This document shows, one piece after another, positions 32,067 through 40,602 of a stretch of DNA of 64,000 nucleotides. Below the pieces are notes generated by a model, which was given only the letters and a program-made list of their open reading frames with translations, ran no database searches and was not told the origin of the DNA. Within the stretch, counting starts at the first letter, position 1. Every line of letters starts with the position of its first letter. Location: assembly GCF_029541745.1 (NCBI RefSeq), contig NZ_CP089746.1:6085559-6149558 (forward strand). The letters are read 5' to 3'. Source of the DNA: Streptomyces sp. LX-29. Its GTDB lineage: Bacteria > Actinomycetota > Actinomycetes > Streptomycetales > Streptomycetaceae. A program made the position numbers and the translations under genes.

Positions 32067-32476
32067 GCGACGGCTGATACCTCGCGAGGGCCTCGTCGAA
32101 CCGCGCCCGGGCCTGGGCATCTTCGTGCGTCGCTCGCCGGCGCGACCCGAGGCGGCCGCCGGCTCGCCACTGCGGGTCGAGCTGGCGGCCGGGGTCGAGG
32201 GGGCGGCCGCGGTCGACCGGGGAGAGGGGACCGGGTAGCGCGGCCCAGACCACAGCGGACGAACCGAACGGGGGAGAAGAACGGTTGACCGACCAGTCAG
32301 GCGCTTCGCGCACGGCCGCCGTGGCGGCGGCCGGACCGGGCGAGCGATACCGGCGCGGCCGTGTTCCGTGCGACCGGGCAGGTGCTGACGGCCGTGCGAC
32401 CCCGGCCCGGATCCGGTGGATCCTCCGGCGGTCCTGGGAGACTACGGAGGGCACCGGAGGCAGGAGGACGGCACTC
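32067..32476. other. Intergenic stretch before the alpha/beta hydrolase (410 nt)
   Basis: No intact gene. On the minus strand at about 32,060-32,130 a short run reading THEDAQARARFDEALARYQP looks protein-like but lacks a plausible gene around it, so it may be a remnant. TGACCGACCAGTCA at 32286-32299 is a partial dyad of the type bound by TetR-family regulators. Confidence 0.35.
32286..32299. promoter_or_regulatory. Possible TetR-type operator
   Basis: TGACCGACCAGTCA: outer TGAC/GTCA arms with partial inner symmetry (10 of 14 positions), 178 nt before the hydrolase ATG. No TetR gene is nearby. Confidence 0.25.
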
Positions 32477-33172
32477 ATGCGACTGCACACCCGCGAATGG
32501 GGCACGGGCGACCGGATCGCGCTGCTGGTGCACGGCCTGATGTCGGACCACCGCACCTGGCACCGGGTCGCCCCCGCGCTGGTCGACCGGGGCTATCGCG
32601 TCATCGGTGTCGACCTGCGCGGCCACGGCGCCAGCGAGCGCGGCGATTACCGCATCGAGCTGTTCGCCGACGACCTCGTCGAGACGCTGCCGACCGGCGC
32701 CGAGCTCGCGCTCGGACACTCGATCGGCGCGCTCTCCCTCTCGCTGGCCGTGGACCGGCTGCGGCCCGCCCGAGCGGTCTACGCGGACCCGGCGTGGGCC
32801 TTCGACGGGTCCGCCCAGATGTTGGATCCGACGATCTTCGCGCAGATCAAGACGGTGTCGCGGCGACTGCTCTGGTCGTTCAACCCGCGCTGGGACGAGG
32901 CCGACGTGGACATCGAGGTCGCCACGCTCGCCGACTGGGATCCGGCCACCGTGCACACCCTGCCACTGAGCGAGCGGACCGACTGGACGCCGGAGCGGCC
33001 CGTCGTGCCCTCGCTGGTGCTGGCCGCCGACCCGAGCCGGCTGGTCTCCGAGGGGCTGAAGAAGGAGCTGGCGTCGCGCGGCTTCGAGGTTCGTACCGTC
33101 CTGGGCGCCGGCCACACGCTGCACCGCGACGACTTCGACGGCTTCATGGAGGCCCTCGACGGCTGGGCGTGA
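32477..33172 (+). CDS. Alpha/beta hydrolase
   Basis: 231 aa single-domain alpha/beta hydrolase. Oxyanion-hole segment LLVHGLMSDHRTW, then VIGVDLRGHGASER, nucleophile elbow GHSIG (Ser) and a late His in LGAGHTLHRDDFDGF. PSLVLAADPSRLV carries a likely acid residue. Ribosome binding site AGGAGG 11 nt before the ATG. No signal peptide. The substrate (ester, lactone or amide) cannot be told. Monocistronic. Confidence 0.85.
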   Translation: MRLHTREWGTGDRIALLVHGLMSDHRTWHRVAPALVDRGYRVIGVDLRGHGASERGDYRIELFADDLVETLPTGAELALGHSIGALSLSLAVDRLRPARAVYADPAWAFDGSAQMLDPTIFAQIKTVSRRLLWSFNPRWDEADVDIEVATLADWDPATVHTLPLSERTDWTPERPVVPSLVLAADPSRLVSEGLKKELASRGFEVRTVLGAGHTLHRDDFDGFMEALDGWA

Positions 33173-33292
33173 GCCGCGTACGTCCCACCCGACGGCCGGC
33201 GCCGGGAACGCCGGCGGTCGGACGACGTCGGGGCGGCGTCCGGGCTGGCGACGCGAGGGCGACGCCACCCGGTCCGACGGGCGCACACCGTG

Positions 33293-34219
33293 TCAGGTGT
33301 CGCACTCCAGCACCGTGCGGCACAGCCCGCACCGGGCCCGCACCCTGCCGCGCACCGGGACCCTGATCCGCTGGTGGCAGGTCGGGCAGGGAAAGGAGAC
33401 CCGCAGCGGCGCGGGGCCCTCGAAGGCGTAGTCCCCGCCGAAGGCGCGGCCGGTGCCCGGCCCACCGCCCGTGCGGGTGCCCGGCCGTGGGGGATCCGCC
33501 TGGGCGTGCCGGCGGTCCCGGGCGTACCGACGGCGCCCCGACCAGCCGCAGCCGACCAGCGGCGGCTGCCGCGCGTCGTCGCGGGCCTGCGCCCTGCCTC
33601 GCACATACGCCTCGTACGCCTGGGGGCTGGTGAACCGGGGCGCCGGGTCGTCGTCGAACACCAGCGCCCGCTTGGCCAGGACGTATCCGAACTCCTCCGG
33701 GGTCAGATAGCCCAGCTTCTGGCTGGAGACGGAGGACTCGCGGTAGGCGTCGAGCAGCAGCCAGCCCGCGCCCAGATACGCGGCGGCGGTGTCGGTGAGG
33801 ATCTCGTTGTCCCGGGTGCCCGGGAGCTCCAGGCCCAGCCGGTGCAGATAGACGTGCGTCACCTCATGGGCCAGGGCCGCGCCGATGTCCCGCCGGTGCT
33901 CCTTGAAGCGCGAGTTGAGCTCGATGAAGTACTCGGGACCGGCGGCGAGCTCCACGTTGCCGGCGTGCCGCATCTCCCGGAAGCTCACGATCATGCGGGC
34001 GTCGGGCAGCCGGAGGTGCTGGACCATGACCCGGGCGACGCGCTGCACCCCGAGATACAGGTCCTCGTCCTCGGGAAAGGCCACCTCGGCGGCGGACACG
34101 CTGATCGGAAAGGTGCGCACGGTGTCGTAGGACAGGCGGCGGTAGAGCGCGGTGAGTGCCGCGCGCACGGTCGCGAGGTGCGGGAACCCGTGCTCGACGG
34201 CGATGCCCGGGGCGGTCAC
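33293..34219 (-). CDS. HExxH metalloprotease-like protein with C-terminal zinc ribbon
   Basis: 308 aa, family not recognised. Residues about 120-150 contain GAALAHEVTHVYLHRLGLEL, an HExxH zinc-protease motif, with downstream EILTDTAAAYLGAGW supplying an acidic residue. Residues about 205-265 are basic and disordered. The C-terminal 35 residues form a CPTCHQRI ... RARCGLCRTVLEC zinc ribbon (CxxC pairs). No signal peptide, so cytosolic. GTG at 34219 is preferred because minus-strand TACAGT lies 7 nt upstream. Its job is unknown; proteolysis of a nucleic-acid-bound or ribosomal target is one idea. Confidence 0.65.
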   Translation of the reverse strand: MTAPGIAVEHGFPHLATVRAALTALYRRLSYDTVRTFPISVSAAEVAFPEDEDLYLGVQRVARVMVQHLRLPDARMIVSFREMRHAGNVELAAGPEYFIELNSRFKEHRRDIGAALAHEVTHVYLHRLGLELPGTRDNEILTDTAAAYLGAGWLLLDAYRESSVSSQKLGYLTPEEFGYVLAKRALVFDDDPAPRFTSPQAYEAYVRGRAQARDDARQPPLVGCGWSGRRRYARDRRHAQADPPRPGTRTGGGPGTGRAFGGDYAFEGPAPLRVSFPCPTCHQRIRVPVRGRVRARCGLCRTVLECDT

Positions 34220-34226
34220 GCACTCC

Positions 34227-34232
34227 ACTGTA
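34227..34232 (-). promoter_or_regulatory. -10 box TACAGT of the metalloprotease-like gene
   Basis: Minus-strand TACAGT, 7 nt before the GTG at 34219; no SD. Confidence 0.4.
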
Positions 34233-34316
34233 GGGCGGGGAGCGCCGCCCGTCTCCGCCCCGGACGGCCTGGGCCGCCCGCCGCGGCCGGCACCCGGGCC
34301 ATGGGATGGCATGACA

Positions 34317-34326
34317 TGGCCGGAAC
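34317..34326 (+). promoter_or_regulatory. AdpA-like binding site upstream of the trypsin gene
   Basis: TGGCCGGAAC fits the AdpA consensus TGGCSNGWWY at all ten positions and ends 7 bp before the -35 hexamer. In S. griseus the homologous sprT gene is an AdpA target. Binding here is inferred. Confidence 0.5.
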
Positions 34327-34333
34327 GCCACCC

Positions 34334-34362
34334 TTGCCACGCCATTACTACGTCCACATAAT
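34334..34362 (+). promoter_or_regulatory. Promoter of the trypsin gene
   Basis: TTGCCA (34334-34339), a 17-nt spacer and CATAAT (34357-34362): a good vegetative-type promoter. The 5' UTR then holds TTGGCA-tgtgcg-TGCCAA (34375-34392), an inverted repeat that could be an operator or hairpin. Confidence 0.6.
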
Positions 34363-34425
34363 CACACCCACTGGTTGGCATGTGCGTGCCAATCATGCGC
34401 TCAACCCCCCACGAAAGGACGTCCG

Positions 34426-35259
34426 TTGCGGAACATCCTGAAGCACGTCAAGAGATCTCTCGCAGCCGGAGCGGTCGGGCTCGCCGCGGTCAGCCTGTTC
34501 CCCGGCACCGCCCTCGCCCACTCCGACGGAGCCACCGGCGCCAAGGCGACCCCACCCGCCACCAGCGCCCAGACGGCCCCGCCCGTCGTCGGCGGCACGC
34601 GCGCCGCACAGGGCGAGTACCCCTTCATGGTGCGGCTGTCCATGGGGTGCGGCGGCGCGCTCTACTCCAAGACGCTCGTGCTCACCGCCGCCCACTGCGT
34701 CGACGGCAGCGGCGGCAACACCTCCATCACCGCGACCGCCGGCGTGGTCGACCTGCAGAGCCCCAGCGCCATCAAGGTCAAGTCCACCCGCGTCCTCCAG
34801 GCCCCCGGCTACAACGGCCAGGGCAAGGACTGGGCGCTGATCAAGCTCGCCAAGCCCGTCGACCAGCCCACCCTCAAGATCGCTGAGACCAAGGAGTTCG
34901 ACAACGGCAACTTCCAGGTCGCCGGCTGGGGAGCGGCGCGCGAGGGCGGCAGCCAGCAGCGCTATCTGCTGAAGGCCACCGTCCCCTTCGTCGACGACGC
35001 CAGCTGCCAGCGCTCCTACGGCAACAGCCTGGTCCCGGCCGAAGAGATCTGCGCCGGCTACGCCCAGGGCGGCGTGGACACCTGCCAGGGCGACTCCGGC
35101 GGCCCGATGTTCCGCAAGGACAACGCCGGCCAGTGGATACAGGTCGGCATCGTCAGCTGGGGTCAGGGCTGCGCCCGGCCCAACTACCCCGGCGTCTACG
35201 CCGAGGTGAGCACCTTCGCCAAGGACATCAAGGCGGCGGCGGCCCAACTCGGCGGTTGA
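34426..35259 (+). CDS. sprT: Secreted trypsin-like serine protease
   Basis: 277 aa from a TTG start with GAAAGGA 6 nt upstream. Sec signal peptide (KHVKRSLAAGAVGLAAVSLF, cleavage after ALA), a short propeptide, and the mature enzyme beginning VVGGTRAAQGEYPF. The chymotrypsin-fold triad is complete: His in LTAAHC, Asp in GKDWALIKL, Ser in CQGDSGGPMF. The specificity-pocket Asp just before CQGDSGG (GVDTCQGDSGG) gives Arg/Lys preference. The sequence is very close to S. griseus trypsin. Six Cys can form three disulfides. Confidence 0.93.
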   Translation: MRNILKHVKRSLAAGAVGLAAVSLFPGTALAHSDGATGAKATPPATSAQTAPPVVGGTRAAQGEYPFMVRLSMGCGGALYSKTLVLTAAHCVDGSGGNTSITATAGVVDLQSPSAIKVKSTRVLQAPGYNGQGKDWALIKLAKPVDQPTLKIAETKEFDNGNFQVAGWGAAREGGSQQRYLLKATVPFVDDASCQRSYGNSLVPAEEICAGYAQGGVDTCQGDSGGPMFRKDNAGQWIQVGIVSWGQGCARPNYPGVYAEVSTFAKDIKAAAAQLGG

Positions 35260-35283
35260 TTCCCCACCCGACGCACACCGCGC

Positions 35284-35311
35284 GGCGGGCCCGGCGCCAA
35301 CCGGGCCCGCC
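35284..35311 (+). terminator. Terminator after sprT
   Basis: GGCGGGCCCGG-cgccaa-CCGGGCCCGCC: a perfect 11-bp stem, 25 nt after the stop. Confidence 0.7.
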
Positions 35312-35383
35312 CGACCCACCGACCCGACTCACACCCCACCCCGCACAACCCCCCACTCGCGGCACACTCACCGCACGCGGGCA

Positions 35384-35422
35384 GCCGCCCCCGGCCGGGC
35401 CTTCCTCCCGGTCGGGGGCGGC
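35384..35422 (+). terminator. Second hairpin between sprT and the MBL gene
   Basis: GCCGCCCCCGGCCGGG pairs with CCCGGTCGGGGGCGGC over a 7-nt loop: 16 bp with one G-U. Back-up terminator or insulator. Confidence 0.6.
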
Positions 35423-35493
35423 GCCGCGACACGTTCGCCCTCGGCGTGTTCGCGGCCGGCTGAGCGCCCTCGTGCGGCCCGCCCCGCCCTCCC

Positions 35494-35499
35494 TACAGT
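35494..35499 (+). promoter_or_regulatory. -10 box TACAGT of the MBL-fold gene
   Basis: TACAGT, 7 nt before the ATG at 35507, without an SD: leaderless pattern. Confidence 0.4.
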
Positions 35500-35506
35500 C
35501 GGCCCC

Positions 35507-36199
35507 ATGAAGATCACACAGGTCACCGACGCCGTATGGATGCTGCACTTCGGAGTCGGACAGGCGTACGCCATACGACTCCCCGAGGGCTTCGCCCTCG
35601 TCGACGCGGGCTGGGCGGGGCACGAGCGTCAGATCCTCGACGCGCTCGCCGGGCTCGGTGCCGGCCCCCGCGACCTCCGCGACATCGTCATCACCCACTG
35701 CCACAAGGACCACTACGGCTCCGCCGCCGCGCTGGCCGCCGCCACCGGGGCCCGGGTGCTGGCCGGGGCCGCCGACGCGCCGGTGATCGACGGCTCCGCG
35801 CCGCTGCCCGAGCCCAAGCTGGCCGACTGGGAGGTGCCCCTGTACGAGGCGCACAGCCCGCAGGTGCCGCCGGCCCCGCCGGTCCGGGTCGACCGCGAGC
35901 TGACCGACGGGGACACCCTCGACTGGGGCGAGCAGGCGCGCGTCATCCATGTGCCCGGCCACACCCACGGCAGCATCGCCCTCCATCTGCCCGCCTCCGG
36001 CGTGCTGTTCACCGGCGACACCATCGCCAACGTCCAGTCGCTGATGCCCGGCGTCTTCAACGTGGAGCCGGAGCGGATGGCGGCCGCCTTCCGCACCCAG
36101 GCCGCCCTGGACGTGGAGACCGCCTGCTTCGGCCACGGCGATCCGATCACCTCCGGCGCGGGGGCGACGCTGCGCGCGGCCGCCGACCGACTCCCCTGA
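35507..36199 (+). CDS. Metallo-beta-lactamase-fold hydrolase
   Basis: 230 aa. All MBL-fold metal motifs are present: THCHKDHYGS (HxHxDH), VPGHTHGSIALH, FTGDTIA and a final GHGDP. This is a two-metal hydrolase of the glyoxalase II/RNase Z-like superfamily; substrate unknown. No signal peptide. The last codons and stop lie inside the first copy of a 26-bp tandem repeat, so the C-terminus (AADRLP) may differ between strains. Confidence 0.88.
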   Translation: MKITQVTDAVWMLHFGVGQAYAIRLPEGFALVDAGWAGHERQILDALAGLGAGPRDLRDIVITHCHKDHYGSAAALAAATGARVLAGAADAPVIDGSAPLPEPKLADWEVPLYEAHSPQVPPAPPVRVDRELTDGDTLDWGEQARVIHVPGHTHGSIALHLPASGVLFTGDTIANVQSLMPGVFNVEPERMAAAFRTQAALDVETACFGHGDPITSGAGATLRAAADRLP

Positions 36200-36285
36200 G
36201 AACTCCCGCCGACCGACTCCTCTGAGAGCTCCGGCCGACCGACTTCCCTGAGAGCTCCGGCCGACCGACTTCCCTGAGAGCTCCC
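36182..36285 (+). repeat. Four tandem copies of a 26-bp repeat
   Basis: Units at 36182-36207, 36208-36233, 36234-36259 and 36260-36285, each beginning GCCGACCGACT and ending in CTCC(C/G), plus a partial fifth. Copies differ at 1-3 positions. The first contains the stop codon of the MBL-fold gene. Each unit carries a GAGCTC-like core. The repeats are directly adjacent, so this is a minisatellite and not a CRISPR array. Confidence 0.9.
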
Positions 36286-36422
36286 GCCGACCGGCCCCGG
36301 GGGAGCGGCACCGGCCGACATGAGTCCAACACCCGCCGCACCTCCGTCCATGGCCCCCACGCCGCCTCCGCCCCACTGTGTGCAGTCGACACACCCGGCG
36401 GCGAGACGGAGGAGCGGGCACG

Positions 36423-39400
36423 GTGAGCGGATACCGGGAACCGGAGCAGCGGCGGGAGCGAGCGGGCGAACGGGACCGGCCGCCGAGCCGCAGGGCGGTC
36501 GTCGCCACGACGGCACTGGCCGGACTGGGCGCCCTCGCGCCGCACGACGACGCCTTCGCGGCCGGCCGCGAAGGCCCAGTCCCCGGACCCGGCCAGGGCC
36601 GCGCGGCCGCGCGCCCCGCGCCCGGCGGCCAGGCGGTGATCCGTTCCCGGCGGCTGGAGGTCCGGGTCGACCGGGGCTTCCCCCGCGTCCTGTCGTACAC
36701 CGACCGCACCACCGGCGCGACGCTGTACGGCCAGTCGGAGCCGGTCCGCTCGGTGCTCATCGACGACGTCGAGCTGACTCCGCGGGTCACCGCCACCGCC
36801 CGCGCGGACCGCGTCACCCACACCCTCGCCTTCGACGGCGGTACCGAGATCGTCGTGGAGATCCGGGTGCGCGGCGACCGGCTGCACTGGCGGGTCACCC
36901 GCGTCACCGACACCGAGGCGCTGCGCGTCGGCACCCTGCGCTTCCCCGGACTCGCGCTGCTCAGCGTGCGCGACGACCAACCCGGCGCCACGCTCCACGC
37001 CGCCCGCGTCGAACTGGACAAGGCGAAGAACGGCGACACCCTCGTCTCCGTGGCCGACGCCGGGTCGCCCGGGCGGCCGCCCGCCCCCGACCCGGCACCC
37101 CTCGGCTGCGCGTACGCCGTCGTCGCCACCGACCTGCTCGCCGCGGCCGTCGAGACCAACACCGTCTGGGACAGGCCGTCCTCCGCCGCCGGCACCACCT
37201 GGGAGAACGGACGGCTGTGGCGGCAGACCAGCGTCGTCGACGGCCACACCGTCGCCCGCCTGGGACCCGGCCAGTGGACCCACCGGGCCGCCGGCTCGCC
37301 CGTCGACGCGACCGAACCGCTCCCGTACGCCACCGTCATCATCACCGGCGACCGCAACGGCGACGGCGTCATCGACTGGCAGGACGCCGCCATCGCGCTG
37401 CGCGACATCATGATCGACCCGTTGGGCGCCGACGACCAGCACCTGCGGGTCGTCCCCCACATCCCCTTCAACTTCGCCAGCCAGGCCACCAACCCGTTCC
37501 TGGCCACCCTCGACAACGTCAAACGGATCTGCCTGGCCACCGACGGCCTGCGGCAGTACACCCTGCTCAAGGGCTACCAGTCGGAGGGCCACGACTCCGC
37601 CCACCCCGACTACGCCGGCAACTACAACCGGCGCGCCGGCGGCCTCGCCGACCTCAACACCCTGCTCCGCGAGGGCCGCGCCTGGCACAGCGACTTCGGC
37701 GTGCACGTCAACGCCACCGAGTCCTACCCCGTCGCCCACGCCTTCTCCGAGACGCTCGTGGACCGGACCGACGCACAGTGGGACTGGCTGGACCAGTCCT
37801 ACCGCATCGACCAGCGCCGCGACCTGGTCTCCGGCGACATCATCCGCAGGTTCGCCGACCTGCGCGCCCAGACCGATCCCGCCCTGAACACCCTCTACAT
37901 CGACGTCTTCCGCGAGTCCGGCTGGACCTCCGACCGCCTCCAGCGCGCCCTGCGCGCACAGGGCTGGCGCGTCACCACCGAATGGGGACACGGCCTGGAG
38001 CGCTCCGCGCTGTGGTCCCACTGGGCCACCGAGACCGACTACGGCCCCGACACCTCACGCGGCGTCAACTCCCGCCTCATCCGCTTCCTCCGCAACCACC
38101 AGAAGGACGTCTTCGCCGACAAGTGGCCCACCCTGCTGGGCATCGCCCGCACCGGCAACTTCGAGGGCTGGGTCGGCAAGACCGACTGGACCGCCTTCTA
38201 CCGCCTCATCTGGACCGACAGCCTGCCCGCCAAGTACCTCCAGGCGTATCCGATCCGCACCTGGCGCGACCACGAGATCACCTTCGAGGGCCCCACCCGC
38301 ACCACGGTCGGCGACGCGGACGGAGTCCGGCGCATCACCACCGACGGACGACTCGTCTACGACGGCGGCCGCTACCTGCTGCCCTGGGAGCCCCGCCGAG
38401 CCACCGACCCCGCCAAGCTGTACCACTACCACCCGACGGGCGGCACCACCAGCTGGCGGCTGCCGCGCGGCTGGGCCGGCCGGCGCACCGTCACGCTCTA
38501 CCGGCTGACCGATCAGGGCCGGGAACACATCGCCGAACTGCCCGTCCGGTCCGACACCGTGACCATCGACGCCGACGCCGACCAGCCGTACGTGATCTAC
38601 CCCGAGCCGGCCCCCGCCCAGCCCGCGCCGCGCTGGGGGCAGGGCACCCCACTCCACGACCCCGGCTTCCACTCGGGAACGCTCGCCGGCTGGCAGGTCC
38701 GCGGCCCGGCCGCGGTACACCGCAGCGAGCTGGGCGACTACGAGCTGGTCGTCGACGCCGGAGTGGCCGCCGAGGTCGGCCAGCGCGTGGCCCGCCTCGC
38801 CCCCGGCGACTACGCGGCCTCGGTACAGGTCGAGGTCGGCGCCACCGCCGGGCAACGGCGCCGCGCCACGCTCGCCGTCCACACCGCCGACGGCATCACC
38901 GCCGAGAACTGGACCGAGACCTCCACCGCCGTCAACCACGTCGCCGCCGACCGCAAACACGGCACCCGCTTCCAGCGCCTGACCACCTGGTTCACCGTCC
39001 CCGCCGGCGGCGGCCCGGTGACCCTCACCCTCCGCACGGCACCCGGCGAGGCCCGCGTCCGCTTCGACAACCTGCGCATCGTCCCCGCCCCACGCCCCAC
39101 CCGGCCCGGCGCCCTGGTCTGGGAGGACTTCGAACACGTGCCGCAGGGCTGGGGGCCCTTCGTCAAGGGGGACGCGGGCGGCGCCACCGACCCGCGCACC
39201 CACATCGCCCAGCGCCACGCGCCGTACACCCAGCGCGGCTGGAACGGCAAGGCCGTCGACGACGTCATCGACGGCCGCGAATCGCTCAAGTCACGAGGTG
39301 AGAACACCGGCGTGGTCTACCGCACCGTCCCGCACACCGTCCGCTTCCGCCCCGGCCACCGCTACCGGGTGAGCTTCCGCTACGAGAACGAGACCGCCGG

Positions 39401-39608
39401 CCAGTACGCCTGGATCACCGCCGTCGACGAACCCGCCCCCCGCGAACTGCTGCGCACCCCGCTCCCGGTGGCCACCGCCCCGACCACCCACGCCTACGAG
39501 TTCACCGCACCGCCCGACGGGGAGGCATGGGTGGGCCTCCGGAAGACCGGCGACAGCGGCACCGCCGAGTTCACCCTGGACGCCTTCCTCGTGGCGGAGG
39601 TGCCGTAG
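36423..39608 (+). CDS. Secreted GH101 endo-alpha-N-acetylgalactosaminidase
   Basis: 1061 aa. The N-terminus has a twin-arginine-like signal (SRRAVVATTALAGLGALA). The catalytic region follows a beta domain; LLKGYQSEGHDSAHPDY is the GH101 hallmark, with candidate nucleophile Asp in NTLYIDVFRES and candidate acid Glu in VTTEWGHGLE. Family members release the Gal-GalNAc disaccharide from mucin-type O-glycoproteins. DRNGDGVIDWQDAA looks like a Ca-binding loop. The C-terminal about 320 residues form two galactose-binding-like beta modules. GTG start with GGAGGAG upstream. An AraC regulator follows. Confidence 0.85.
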   Translation: MSGYREPEQRRERAGERDRPPSRRAVVATTALAGLGALAPHDDAFAAGREGPVPGPGQGRAAARPAPGGQAVIRSRRLEVRVDRGFPRVLSYTDRTTGATLYGQSEPVRSVLIDDVELTPRVTATARADRVTHTLAFDGGTEIVVEIRVRGDRLHWRVTRVTDTEALRVGTLRFPGLALLSVRDDQPGATLHAARVELDKAKNGDTLVSVADAGSPGRPPAPDPAPLGCAYAVVATDLLAAAVETNTVWDRPSSAAGTTWENGRLWRQTSVVDGHTVARLGPGQWTHRAAGSPVDATEPLPYATVIITGDRNGDGVIDWQDAAIALRDIMIDPLGADDQHLRVVPHIPFNFASQATNPFLATLDNVKRICLATDGLRQYTLLKGYQSEGHDSAHPDYAGNYNRRAGGLADLNTLLREGRAWHSDFGVHVNATESYPVAHAFSETLVDRTDAQWDWLDQSYRIDQRRDLVSGDIIRRFADLRAQTDPALNTLYIDVFRESGWTSDRLQRALRAQGWRVTTEWGHGLERSALWSHWATETDYGPDTSRGVNSRLIRFLRNHQKDVFADKWPTLLGIARTGNFEGWVGKTDWTAFYRLIWTDSLPAKYLQAYPIRTWRDHEITFEGPTRTTVGDADGVRRITTDGRLVYDGGRYLLPWEPRRATDPAKLYHYHPTGGTTSWRLPRGWAGRRTVTLYRLTDQGREHIAELPVRSDTVTIDADADQPYVIYPEPAPAQPAPRWGQGTPLHDPGFHSGTLAGWQVRGPAAVHRSELGDYELVVDAGVAAEVGQRVARLAPGDYAASVQVEVGATAGQRRRATLAVHTADGITAENWTETSTAVNHVAADRKHGTRFQRLTTWFTVPAGGGPVTLTLRTAPGEARVRFDNLRIVPAPRPTRPGALVWEDFEHVPQGWGPFVKGDAGGATDPRTHIAQRHAPYTQRGWNGKAVDDVIDGRESLKSRGENTGVVYRTVPHTVRFRPGHRYRVSFRYENETAGQYAWITAVDEPAPRELLRTPLPVATAPTTHAYEFTAPPDGEAWVGLRKTGDSGTAEFTLDAFLVAEVP

Positions 39609-39699
39609 CCGGCGAAACGGGGCATCCCGGACTCCTCCCTCTGGCGGCGCGCCGACCCATGGATGAAGATCGGCGTGGCGCCAGCAGGAGGGAGCGCGC

Positions 39700-40593
39700 G
39701 TGTACCACACCTGGATGCGGTACTTCACGCCCGGACCGGTCCACCACCGGCTCGGCCTCGTCTGCCTCGGCGTGGGACTCCAACACGGCACCCTGCCCGC
39801 CGTCGGCCCGCGCACCCTCGACCACCACGTCGCCGTGGTGATCAGCGCGGGCACCGGCTGGTTCCGCGGCCCCGCCGGCCCCCGCCGGCCCGTGGCCGCC
39901 CCCGCCCTGCTCTGGCTCACCCCCGGCGTACCGCACCACTACGCCCCCGACCCCTGCTGGGACGAGAGCTTCGTCGACTTCACCGGACCCGCCACCGCGA
40001 GCTACACCGAACTCGGCTACATCGACCCCGACCACCCCGTCGTCCCCCTCAGCGACACGGCCACCGCCCGCGCCGCCATCGGCCGCATCGTCCGCGCCGC
40101 CCGCCACGGCAACCCCTACCTGGAGGTCGAGACCGCCGCCGCCGTCCACGAACTCCTCGTCGCCCTGCGCCGCGCCCGCGCCGACACCGGCACCGACGCC
40201 GTACTGGCCGCCCTCGCCCGCGACGCCTGCCAACCCCTCTCCGTCACCGAACACGCCGCCCGCCACGGCATGACCCCCGCCGAACTGCGCACCGCCGTGC
40301 GCCGCGGCGCCGGCTGCGGCCCCAAGGACTACCTCCTCGGCATCCGCCTCGGCCGCGCCAAGGAACTCCTCATCGGCACCGAACTCCCCATCGCCGCCGT
40401 CGCCCGCCGCGTCGGCTACGACGACCCCGCCTACTTCAGCCGCCTCTTCACCCGCCGCGTCGGCACCGCCCCCGCCCGCTTCCGCGCCCAACAGGGCCAG
40501 GCCGTCCCCGGCGGCTTCACCGACCGCGTCCCCGACCCCGACCACCCGCCCACCATCCGGTCACACTCCGCGACCGACGGTCGTTCCCCCTAG
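39700..40593 (+). CDS. AraC-family transcriptional regulator
   Basis: 297 aa. The N-terminal cupin-like sensor (residues about 10-140: GWFRGPAGP, LLWLTPGVPHHYAP) precedes a C-terminal pair of helix-turn-helix motifs: CQPLSVTEHAARHGMTPAEL and TELPIAAVARRVGYDDPAYF followed by SRLFTRRVGTAPARFR. GTG start with AGGAGGG. It lies 91 nt after the GH101 gene in the same direction, so it may respond to a sugar and control that gene. Confidence 0.88.
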   Translation: MYHTWMRYFTPGPVHHRLGLVCLGVGLQHGTLPAVGPRTLDHHVAVVISAGTGWFRGPAGPRRPVAAPALLWLTPGVPHHYAPDPCWDESFVDFTGPATASYTELGYIDPDHPVVPLSDTATARAAIGRIVRAARHGNPYLEVETAAAVHELLVALRRARADTGTDAVLAALARDACQPLSVTEHAARHGMTPAELRTAVRRGAGCGPKDYLLGIRLGRAKELLIGTELPIAAVARRVGYDDPAYFSRLFTRRVGTAPARFRAQQGQAVPGGFTDRVPDPDHPPTIRSHSATDGRSP

Positions 40594-40596
40594 GCT
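40591..40596 (+). promoter_or_regulatory. -10 box TAGGCT of the chorismate mutase gene
   Basis: TAGGCT, 6 nt before the ATG at 40603. The TAG is also the AraC stop codon. Leaderless pattern. Confidence 0.4.
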
Positions 40597-40602
40597 CTGC
40601 GC

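Noticed and set aside
31981..32130. Minus-strand run THEDAQARARFDEALARYQP as part of a gene
   Set aside because: Looks protein-like but the frame around it is low complexity and overlaps the end of the ferritin-like gene; at best a remnant.
36182..36285. Tandem repeats considered as a CRISPR array
   Set aside because: The units are directly adjacent with no spacers and no cas genes are present.
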